From positions 1 through 64,000 of the forward strand of contig NZ_FNIQ01000005.1 in NCBI RefSeq assembly GCF_900104025.1: DNA of 64,000 nt, given 5' to 3'. Of this stretch, positions 13,166-22,413 are shown one piece after another. A program made the translations under genes and the position numbers. Position 1 is the stretch's first letter. Each line of letters opens with the position of its first letter. The notes beneath the pieces are model-generated. The model was given only the letters and a program-made list of their open reading frames with translations. It was not told where the DNA came from and made no database searches. The DNA is from Geodermatophilus sp. DSM 45219 (GTDB taxonomy: Bacteria; Actinomycetota; Actinomycetes; Mycobacteriales; Geodermatophilaceae).

Positions 13166-14797
13166 TCAGGGGGCGGCGACCGGCGGGAAGACGTGCAGCC
13201 GGTGGTCCTCGGGCACCGCGGCGTCGGTGGCGACGACGAGCTCGGGCTCGCCGCGGGCGGCCTCCAGGGAGTCGACCAGGTCGCCGCAGCGCTGCGGCGA
13301 CGGCACGCGGTACCCGTTGCCCGTGACCACCCAGACCGCCGATCCGGCGCCGGCGCGTTGCAGCAGGTCGGCCGCGACGGCCGCCGACGGGGTGCCGGCG
13401 ACGCGGTCGGCGTAGTCGGTCCAGTCCACCCGGTCCGCGGGACCCAGGTCCGGGTACACGACCAGGTCCAGACCGCGCTCCGGCGGGACGAGGCGGGCCA
13501 CCGACGGGCCCAGCTGGTCGGGGCAGAAGACGACCACGTCCCCCGGCGCGGCGTCCCCCAGGGCGCGGGCCACCTCTCCGGCCTGGGTGCGCGGTGCGGT
13601 CAGCTGCGGCAGCGCGGTGGCCAGTCCGAGTCCGGCGACCACCAGCAGCCCGGCGGCGCGCGTCCCGGTGCCCGGCAGCGCGGCCAGGCCCAGGGCGGCG
13701 AGGGCGAGGAAGGGCAGCACCGCGACGCTGGTGTAGCGACCGGCGACCGCGGTGCCCGTCAGCACGCTGACCGCACCGGCCACGAGCAGGGTCCCCGCCG
13801 ACAGCGCCAGCAGGACCAGCCGCGACGGGCGCGGGCGCAGCGACAGCAGCAGGGTGCGCTCGCCGGGACGCCGGGGCGCGGCCGCGGCCAGCAGACCGAC
13901 CGCGGCGAGCAGCACCAGCGCCGTCCCCAGGGCGTGGGCACGCAGCTCGAACCCGCCCCGCCAGGCCTCGAGGGCGATCGGCAGGGCGTCGAAGCCGGCC
14001 GCCTCCGCCCACGGCGTGCCGGTACGGGTGAGCTGCACCAGGAAGGACGGCAGCCAGGGCGCGAACAGCAGGACCCCCACCCCCAGCCCGGCCAGCACCC
14101 GCAGCGCCGGCCCGCGGCGGGCGGGCAGCGCCGCCAGCGCGAGCAGCCCGGCCGCCGCCACCAGGTGGGCGGCCCAGACGTGGGTGAGCAGCAGGGCACC
14201 GGTGACCGCGCCGAGGCCGAGGACCGGCCCGGCGCCGGGACGGCGCAGCACCGCGGCGCCCGCGGCGACGCCGAGGACGGTCAGCAGCACCAGCAGCGCG
14301 TACATCCGGCTCTCGCTGGCGTAGCGGACCAGGAACGGCGAGGTCGCCAGCAGCACGACCAGCGCGACCGCGGCCCGGCGGCCGGCCAGCCGGCGGGTGA
14401 CGTGCCACGCCAGCGGCAGGGTGGCCACGCTGATGAGCGCGGACAGCGCCCGGACGGCGGTGGCGCTGGTGCCGAACACCGCCGTCCAGCCGTGCAGGAG
14501 CAGGTAGTACAGCGGCGGTGAGCCGTCCTGCTCCAGGGCGGCGAGGAGCTCGGGCAGCGGCAGCCGGGCGATGGCCACGCTCTGCGCCTCGTCGAGCCAC
14601 AGCTCCGGCGGCGCGACGAACCGGGCGACCACCCCGGCGGCGACGCAGGCGGCCAGCACGGCGGCCAGCCACGCGACCGGCCAGGGCTGGGCGGGGCGCT
14701 CGCCGAGCCGGGTCCAGGCCGCGGACCGGCCGGTCGGGGCCCGGCGCGCCGGCGCGTCCCGGAGGGTGGGCGGCGCGTCCCCCGCGCTAGGCGGCAC
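13166..14797 (-). CDS. GT39-type membrane glycosyltransferase
   Basis: A 543-aa polytopic GT-C-fold protein, probably using a polyprenyl-phosphate sugar donor on the outer face of the membrane. The N-terminal loop carries the acidic WLDEAQS motif after the first transmembrane helix, and SESRMYALLVLL matches the PMT/ArnT family. About ten hydrophobic helices follow, then a C-terminal extracytoplasmic domain. Its GTG start at 14797 lies 11 bp inside the end of the upstream flavoprotein gene, so the two are coupled; this pairing with a UGM-like flavoprotein suggests cell-envelope glycan work. Acceptor unknown. Confidence 0.8.
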   Translation of the reverse strand: MPPSAGDAPPTLRDAPARRAPTGRSAAWTRLGERPAQPWPVAWLAAVLAACVAAGVVARFVAPPELWLDEAQSVAIARLPLPELLAALEQDGSPPLYYLLLHGWTAVFGTSATAVRALSALISVATLPLAWHVTRRLAGRRAAVALVVLLATSPFLVRYASESRMYALLVLLTVLGVAAGAAVLRRPGAGPVLGLGAVTGALLLTHVWAAHLVAAAGLLALAALPARRGPALRVLAGLGVGVLLFAPWLPSFLVQLTRTGTPWAEAAGFDALPIALEAWRGGFELRAHALGTALVLLAAVGLLAAAAPRRPGERTLLLSLRPRPSRLVLLALSAGTLLVAGAVSVLTGTAVAGRYTSVAVLPFLALAALGLAALPGTGTRAAGLLVVAGLGLATALPQLTAPRTQAGEVARALGDAAPGDVVVFCPDQLGPSVARLVPPERGLDLVVYPDLGPADRVDWTDYADRVAGTPSAAVAADLLQRAGAGSAVWVVTGNGYRVPSPQRCGDLVDSLEAARGEPELVVATDAAVPEDHRLHVFPPVAAP

Positions 14798-16325
14798 GCG
14801 GCCGGCGCGGCAGGACGGGGGCCGCCCGTCCGGTGCCGCTGCGCGCCGTCCCGTCGTCCGTGCCGGACGCGGGGTCCGTCCCGCCCTCGTGGTAGTCCTC
14901 CTCCACGTTGACCGCCCAGACGTCGTGCCCGGTCCCGGACACGATGTTCTCGACCGTCAGCATCGCGGTCACCATCGAGTGGTCCTGGTTGTTGTACTTG
15001 TGCATGCCGTTGCGCCCGACGGGGTGCACGTTGGGCACCGCCTCGGCCAGCCACGCCCGGATGACCTCGACCCGCTCGTCGTAGCCGGAGTCGTAGACCG
15101 GGTAGGCCTTCGACATCCGGACGACGAAGCCGCGCTCGACCCGGTCGGCGTCGACCAGGCCGAGCTGCTCCAGCTCCCGGGTCGCGAGCTCCACCAGGGC
15201 GTCGTCGTCGGTCTCCCAGGTCTCGTCGCCCTCGTCGACGAAGTACTCCAGACCCAGGCACGTCCGGCCGTCCTTGACCAGGAAGGGCGACCAGCTCCCG
15301 AAGTTTTGGATCCGCCCCACCCGCACCTCCGGGGAGTGGATGTAGATCCAGTTGTCCGGGAACCCGGCCTCCTCGGGGACGACGAGGGCCACGGTGAGGA
15401 AGTCGCGGTGGGACAGGCCACGGGCGGCCTCCTGCACCGGCTCCGGCGCGGGCGGGTCCATCGCGAGCACCAGCTCGGGCAACGGCATCGAGGAGATGAC
15501 GTGGTCGGCCGGGATGCGCCGGTCGGGCTCGGCGACGTGCGGGCCGGGGGTGGCCGTGCGCGCGCTGACCGCGACCGCGCCGGCCCCGTCGCGGTGGACG
15601 GCGGTGACGCGGGTGTCCATGTGCACGGTCGCGCCGGCGTCGAGGACCTTCTCCACCGTCCGCTCCCACATCAGGCCGGGGCCGGTGCGGGGGTACTGGA
15701 ACCGGTCGATCAGCGTGGTGATGTCGGTCCGACCCGCCTGGGGCCGCAGCGCGTGCAGCACCGCCCGCCACAGGTCGAGGTCCTTGATCCGCTGGGCGGC
15801 CCAGTCGGCCTGGATCTCGGTGGCCGGGACGCCCCACACCTTCTCGGTGTAGGTCTTGAAGAAGATCTCGTAGAGCCGGCGACCGAACCGGGCGGACACC
15901 CAGCCCTCGAAGTGGCTCTGGTCGCGCGGCGGTCGCACCCGGGCGACGACGTAGGACAGCAGGCAGCGCACCGCCTCGACCGGGCCCAGGCCGCGCAGCG
16001 CGTTGACCGGCTTGAGCGGGTAGTCGAACAGCTGCCCGGCGTAGTGGATGCGGGACAACCGGGGCCGGGAGAGGAACTCGTCGTCCCGGAGCATCCGGTG
16101 CCACCAGCGCTCCACCGCGGGCACCTTGGTGAAGAAGCGGTGCCCGCCGATGTCGAAGCGCCACCCGTCCCGCTCCACCGTGCGGCTGATGCCACCGACG
16201 ACGGAGTCGGCCTCGAGGACCGTCACGGGCACGTCCCGCTCGGTGAGCTCGAAGGCAGCGGTGAGGCCCGCGGGCCCCGCTCCGACGACGACGGTCGAAC
16301 CGGTCTGCGGCTGTGGCTGGCGCAC
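14787..16325 (-). CDS. UDP-galactopyranose mutase-like FAD protein
   Basis: A 512-aa flavoprotein with an N-terminal Rossmann motif (VVVGAGPAGLTAAFEL ... VLEADSVVGG), then GGHRFFTK, EKVWGVP and the C-terminal signature GRNGMHKYNNQDHSM. These are the landmarks of a UGM/protoporphyrinogen-oxidase-like family often encoded beside GT-C transferases. It may rearrange or oxidise a lipid-linked sugar, but the reaction is not established. The start was set at GTG 16325, three bases after GGAGGA; no better start exists upstream. It overlaps the GT39 gene by 11 bp. Confidence 0.8.
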   Translation of the reverse strand: MRQPQPQTGSTVVVGAGPAGLTAAFELTERDVPVTVLEADSVVGGISRTVERDGWRFDIGGHRFFTKVPAVERWWHRMLRDDEFLSRPRLSRIHYAGQLFDYPLKPVNALRGLGPVEAVRCLLSYVVARVRPPRDQSHFEGWVSARFGRRLYEIFFKTYTEKVWGVPATEIQADWAAQRIKDLDLWRAVLHALRPQAGRTDITTLIDRFQYPRTGPGLMWERTVEKVLDAGATVHMDTRVTAVHRDGAGAVAVSARTATPGPHVAEPDRRIPADHVISSMPLPELVLAMDPPAPEPVQEAARGLSHRDFLTVALVVPEEAGFPDNWIYIHSPEVRVGRIQNFGSWSPFLVKDGRTCLGLEYFVDEGDETWETDDDALVELATRELEQLGLVDADRVERGFVVRMSKAYPVYDSGYDERVEVIRAWLAEAVPNVHPVGRNGMHKYNNQDHSMVTAMLTVENIVSGTGHDVWAVNVEEDYHEGGTDPASGTDDGTARSGTGRAAPVLPRRPRAA

Positions 16326-16404
16326 GCGTCCTCCGACACTCCCCGGCTCGTCCGGGACCTGGGTCGCCCTGCCTCTGCTCGGCCATGGCTCCGGTCGCCC
16401 TACC

Positions 16405-16422
16405 CCGGTCGTCTGCGACCGG
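16405..16422. promoter_or_regulatory. Inverted repeat CCGGTCG-TCTG-CGACCGG
   Basis: Seven-bp perfect arms with a 4-nt loop in the 113-bp gap between the polytopic protein stop (16439) and the flavoprotein start (16325). Could be a short operator or a weak terminator. Confidence 0.3.
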
Positions 16423-16438
16423 AACGTGGCCCACGTCG

Positions 16439-18112
16439 CTACGCCGGGCCGGGACCACCCCGGGCAGTCTGACCGGACGGGGGGTCCGGGCGCCACAGCA
16501 CCGCGAGTCCCGACGGCGACGTGGCGACCGGTGAGTAGTGGGCCGCCAGCTCGGCGGTGGCCGCGCGGGCCCGCGCCGATCCCCGCACGCCCGCGTCGGC
16601 CCGCTGCAGGCCGAGGACGACGACCGCGTCGAGGTCGCCGCGCACCGCGGGCAGGTCGACGGCCGGCGGGATGCGCTCCAGACCGTGCAGGTCCGGGTGG
16701 GGGTCCAGCCGCCCCCGCAGGGACGGCGACCCGACGAAGCGCACCTGGAAGTAGTCGTGCACCGCCTCGTAGTGGCCGAGGTCGACGCCGCCGGCGCGCA
16801 CCGCCAGCCGGCTCGACTCGTGCCGCAGCGGGTCGGGCGACCCGGGCCCGGCCGAGGCTGTGGAGCGGTCGTACTGCAGGACGGCGACCGTCGAACCCGG
16901 CGGGATCCGCTCGGCCAGGGCCAGCAGCTCGGCGACCTCGCCGGCCGCCGCCGCCTGGGCCGGCAGCCGGGACAGCGCCAGGGCCGAGCCGGCGGCGACG
17001 AGCAGCACGGTCGCGGCCGCGGCCACCCGCGGGCCGGGCACGCGGCTGGCCGCCCACAGCACCAGCAGCAGCGGCGGGAACCAGGCCAGCCGGGCGGCGA
17101 GGAAGCCGAAGTCCTCGCCGAGGCGGTCCGGGGTCAGCCAGTAGACCGCCGTCACCCCGGTCAGCAGCAGCCCGAGCGCGACCCGCTCGGCCCGCAGCGG
17201 CGCGCCGCCGCGCACCCGGCGCAGCGCCGCGGCGGCCAGGACCACGAGCAGGGCGGCGGTGGCCAGGGCCGGCAGCCGCTCGTCGCCCCAGCCGGTGACC
17301 AGCGGCCGCGCCCCGGTCAGCAGCTCCCCGAGCCGCTCCGGGGAGGGCGTCGGCTCGCCCTCGGCCGGCGGCCCCTCCCCCGTGGCGAGGTAGCCGGCGG
17401 TCAGCGCCGCCGAGGGCAGGACCGCCAGCAGCACGGGCAGCCCGTGTCCGCGGACGGCGGCGGCGACCGGTCGTCCGCTGCGGACGGCTGCGCCCGCACG
17501 GACGGCGGCCAGCACCAGCACGCCGCCCGCGGCGAACACCCAGGGCAGCAGGTGCGCGCTCCAGGTCAGCACCAGCAGCCCGGCCAGCCCCGCCGCCGCG
17601 GCCACCGGCCACCCGTCCCGCCGGCGCAGCGCGACGGCGAGGACCAGCAGCGCCCCGGTCACTCCCAGCACGAAGTTGTAGAACCCGTAGGCGACCAGGT
17701 GGCTGCCGGCGAGCGGCAGGGCGGCGGCGGCGAGGCACCACGCCCGCCGGTCCAGGGCGCGCACCGCGCAGGCCAGCGCCGCGACCAGCCCGAGGACCAG
17801 CCCCGCCACGAGGAGCTTCTCCGCGCCGTCCGGCCCCGCCAGCGGCAGCAGCCCGGCCAGCAGCAGGGTGGCGAGCATGTTGGGCACCGGCGTGAGGTCG
17901 GTGCGGTAGTGCTCGCGCAGCACCGCGCCGGTGGGGTCGTCGGCCCCGTGTCCCAGCAGCACCCAGGCCCCGGCGACGTGCGCGGGACCGTCCTGGCTGA
18001 GCACCGTCGGGAACAGCACCAACGGCAGCAGCTGGACGACGACGCCGAGGGCCAGCGCCGCCCCGGCCACGACCCCCGGCGCACCGGGGCGGCGGCGCGA
18101 GCGGGTCGGCAC
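16439..18112 (-). CDS. Polytopic membrane protein, GT-C-like, unknown function
   Basis: A 557-aa protein with about twelve hydrophobic segments in its first 430 residues and a soluble C-terminal domain rich in VAVLQYDRS and DLDAVVVLG. After the first helix it has an acidic loop LSQDGPAHVAGAW, the position where GT-C glycosyltransferases carry their catalytic acid, and SHLVAYGFYNFVLGV is typical of related uncharacterised actinobacterial proteins. Its location upstream of the flavoprotein/GT39 pair supports a role in envelope glycan assembly. Start taken as GTG 18112; the bases upstream belong to a palindromic element, so little leader remains. Confidence 0.65.
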   Translation of the reverse strand: MPTRSRRRPGAPGVVAGAALALGVVVQLLPLVLFPTVLSQDGPAHVAGAWVLLGHGADDPTGAVLREHYRTDLTPVPNMLATLLLAGLLPLAGPDGAEKLLVAGLVLGLVAALACAVRALDRRAWCLAAAALPLAGSHLVAYGFYNFVLGVTGALLVLAVALRRRDGWPVAAAAGLAGLLVLTWSAHLLPWVFAAGGVLVLAAVRAGAAVRSGRPVAAAVRGHGLPVLLAVLPSAALTAGYLATGEGPPAEGEPTPSPERLGELLTGARPLVTGWGDERLPALATAALLVVLAAAALRRVRGGAPLRAERVALGLLLTGVTAVYWLTPDRLGEDFGFLAARLAWFPPLLLVLWAASRVPGPRVAAAATVLLVAAGSALALSRLPAQAAAAGEVAELLALAERIPPGSTVAVLQYDRSTASAGPGSPDPLRHESSRLAVRAGGVDLGHYEAVHDYFQVRFVGSPSLRGRLDPHPDLHGLERIPPAVDLPAVRGDLDAVVVLGLQRADAGVRGSARARAATAELAAHYSPVATSPSGLAVLWRPDPPSGQTARGGPGPA

Positions 18113-18128
18113 CGAGGCGACGCCGGAC

Positions 18129-18174
18129 GGCCCCGTCCCGGGCACGCCGAGGGCGGGGAGGACGGGGTCCTGCC
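18129..18174. repeat. Intergenic palindromic element at ABC gene 3' end
   Basis: Arms GGCCCCGTCCC (18129-18139) and GGACGGGGTCC (18160-18170), abutting the ABC ATPase stop at 18175. It occupies nearly all of the 62-bp gap before the next gene on the same strand. Confidence 0.8.
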
Positions 18175-18966
18175 TCAGGCCGCCCGGCGGGCGGTCCAGC
18201 GCCCACCGGAGCGCTGCACGGAGAGCGCCAGCCCGAAGGTCTCCGACAGCGCCTCCTGCCCCACCACCTGCTCCAGCGGCCCGGCGGTCACGACCTGCCC
18301 ACCGCGCAGCAGCAGCGCGTGGGTGTAGCCGGGCGGGATCTCCTCGACGTGGTGGGTGACCAGCACCTGCGCCGGTGCGGCGGGGTCGCCGGCGAGCGCG
18401 GTCAGCCGGGCGACCAGGTCCTCCCGGCCGCCGAGGTCCAGGCCTGCACCCGGCTCGTCGAGCAGCAGCAGCTCGGGGTCGGGCATGAGCGCCCGCGCGA
18501 TCTGCACCCGCTTGCGCTCGCCCTCGCTCAGCGTGCCGAAGGCGCGGTGCGCCATCGCCGTCACGCCCCACTGCTGCATGAGCACCGCCGCGCGGGTCAG
18601 GTCGTGGACGTCGTAGCGCTCCCGACCCCGGCCGACCACCGCGTAGCCGGCGGACAGGACGACGTCCCCGGTCCGCTCCCGGGCCTCGATGCGCTGGGCC
18701 AGTGCCGCGCTGGTCAGCCCGATGCGCGGCCGCAGCTCGAACACGTCGACCGCGCCCATGGTCTCCCCGAGCAGCGTGACGGCCCCGCGGGTCGGGTGCA
18801 GGTGCGCCGAGGCCAGCTGCAGCAGCGTCGTCTTGCCGGCGCCGTTGGGGCCCAGGACCACCCAGCGCTCGTCGGCGTGGACCGTCCAGTCGACGCCGCG
18901 GAGCAGGCGGGTCTCCCCCCGGACGACGTCCACACCGCGCACCTCGACGACCGGATCGCTCGACAC
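18175..18966 (-). CDS. Stand-alone ABC transporter ATP-binding protein (YlmA-like)
   Basis: A 263-aa nucleotide-binding domain with Walker A GPNGAGKTT, a variant signature LSEGERKR, Walker B LLLLDEPGAG and switch histidine VTHHVEE. No permease is encoded nearby, so it belongs with soluble or orphan ABC ATPases such as YlmA; partner and substrate are unknown. Start set at GTG 18966 (VSSDPVVEVRGVDVVRG) after a GGATGGGG-like site. It is transcribed divergently from glgX across a 76-bp gap. Confidence 0.85.
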   Translation of the reverse strand: MSSDPVVEVRGVDVVRGETRLLRGVDWTVHADERWVVLGPNGAGKTTLLQLASAHLHPTRGAVTLLGETMGAVDVFELRPRIGLTSAALAQRIEARERTGDVVLSAGYAVVGRGRERYDVHDLTRAAVLMQQWGVTAMAHRAFGTLSEGERKRVQIARALMPDPELLLLDEPGAGLDLGGREDLVARLTALAGDPAAPAQVLVTHHVEEIPPGYTHALLLRGGQVVTAGPLEQVVGQEALSETFGLALSVQRSGGRWTARRAA

Positions 18967-19042
18967 GACCCCATCCAACCAACCAGCACCGCACCCGCGC
19001 CGCTGCGACGCCGGATCGTCCGGTGGTGTCAGGATCCCTGCC

Positions 19043-21175
<2,133 letters not shown>

Positions 21176-21202
21176 CGGGGTGACCGCCGACTCCCGCGCG
21201 GT

Positions 21203-21246
21203 TCCTGCCGGTCTCGCGCTGGTGCAACGGCGCGAGAGCGGCAGGA
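21203..21246. terminator. Bidirectional terminator between glgX and FHA gene
   Basis: Stem of TCTCGCGC (21212-21219) with GCGCGAGA (21230-21237), one mismatch, then TCCTGCCG-type arms 21203-21210 with 21239-21246, and a 10-nt loop. It lies between two convergent stops, at 21175 and 21281. Confidence 0.75.
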
Positions 21247-21280
21247 CCGGCGCCGGAGTGCTCCCTGGAGACGCGGGCTG

Positions 21281-22261
21281 CTACTCCGGCTGCTGCTCGA
21301 AGGTGATGACCGTCCAGCCGAGCAGCAGGCGGTCGCCGTCGGACAGCGGGTGGGCGACACCGGGCTCGAGCTGGGTCCACTCGGTGGCCTCGGGGCCGGC
21401 GACGTGGGTGCCGTTGAGCGAGCCCAGGTCGACGAGGGAGACCTCCCGGCCGCTGCGCTGGATCGCGGCGTGCGCGGAGGAGAGCACGTTCTGGGTGTCG
21501 GCGATCGGCACCGGGCGCGCGGAGCCGGCGGTCACCAGCTCGTGGTTGTCCGGGCGGCGGCCGAGCACCAGGTCCTCGTCGACGGTCACGACCAGGCCGT
21601 CGTCGAACCGCAGCACCGGGGCGGGCGGGGCGTCCGGCGTCCAGAACGCGGTGGCCTCGCCCTCGTCCTCCTCCTGACGCGAGGGGGCGGCAGTGGCGCC
21701 GTAGCCGGAGGAGCCCGCGCCGCCGAAGCCGGCGTCGGAGCCGGCGGAGTAGGACGGCGCCGCGGCCTGCGGGACGGCGGCCGACGACGCGTGCGCGACC
21801 GCGGCCAGCTGCAGCATCGCGCCCGAGCCCGGGACGGTGCCCTCGACCAGGTCGTAGGCGACGCCCGGCGGCATCGAGGGCACCGGCTGACCGGGGCCGA
21901 CGTACAGGGTCTGCCCGAGCTGGAAGCCGCTGGCCAGGGTGCAGCCGTCGACCGACGAGCCCGACACCGGGACGCCGTCCACGGCCGGCTGGCCCTTGCC
22001 CGACCACAGCGCGACGCCGGTGCCGGACCCGCCTGCGGTGTCGACCAGGACCAGGGCGAAGGACGCCGAGCTGCCGCCCAGCGCCGGGACCTGACCGGCG
22101 ACCGCGCCGAGCACCCGCTCCGCGCCGGGGCCGGCCACCCCCAGGCAGGCGTGCAGCGCGGCGACCAGGGCCGGCGAGCCCGGGGCGTCCACCCACAGCA
22201 GGCCGCCTCCCCGTCGGGCGACGACGGAGTCTCCTGGCAGTACTTCACAGCGGTCGGGCAT
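21281..22261 (-). CDS. FHA-domain protein
   Basis: A 326-aa protein. The C-terminal third is a forkhead-associated domain that should bind phosphothreonine peptides: LGRRPDNHELV, NVLSSAHAAIQR, DLGSLNGTHV and a final LLLGWTVITF. The N-terminal half (MPDRCEVLPGDSVVARRGGG) resembles the regulatory part of actinobacterial FHA proteins acting with Ser/Thr kinases and PP2C phosphatases. The two parts are joined by an Ala/Ser/Gly linker. No kinase gene is in the window, so its partner is elsewhere; the setting among glycogen genes may be incidental. Confidence 0.85.
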   Translation of the reverse strand: MPDRCEVLPGDSVVARRGGGLLWVDAPGSPALVAALHACLGVAGPGAERVLGAVAGQVPALGGSSASFALVLVDTAGGSGTGVALWSGKGQPAVDGVPVSGSSVDGCTLASGFQLGQTLYVGPGQPVPSMPPGVAYDLVEGTVPGSGAMLQLAAVAHASSAAVPQAAAPSYSAGSDAGFGGAGSSGYGATAAPSRQEEDEGEATAFWTPDAPPAPVLRFDDGLVVTVDEDLVLGRRPDNHELVTAGSARPVPIADTQNVLSSAHAAIQRSGREVSLVDLGSLNGTHVAGPEATEWTQLEPGVAHPLSDGDRLLLGWTVITFEQQPE

Positions 22262-22280
22262 GGGCTCAGCCTAGATGCGA

Positions 22281-22298
22281 CTCACCCGACTGGGTGAG
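22281..22298. promoter_or_regulatory. Inverted repeat CTCACCC-GACT-GGGTGAG
   Basis: Seven-bp perfect arms, 20 bp upstream of the FHA gene start on the same strand. The position suits an operator in the FHA promoter; it could also terminate glgP transcripts. Confidence 0.35.
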
Positions 22299-22377
22299 CC
22301 GTCCTCGCCGCCACGCCGATCACCCGGTGGGCTCCCGGGACCCGTGCGACCGGCGTGGCGGTTGTGCCGCCGGTGAG

Positions 22378-22413
22378 CGAGGACCTCCCTGCCCCCCGCT
22401 GCTGGAAGGTCGT
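22378..22413. repeat. Degenerate half of the palindromic element at glgP 3' end
   Basis: Contains GGACCTCCCTGCCCCCCGC (22381-22399), identical in style to the 5' arm of full copies, and then TGGAAGGTCGTTCA up to the glgP stop at 22414. The second arm is largely missing, so this looks like a decayed or truncated copy. Confidence 0.55.
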
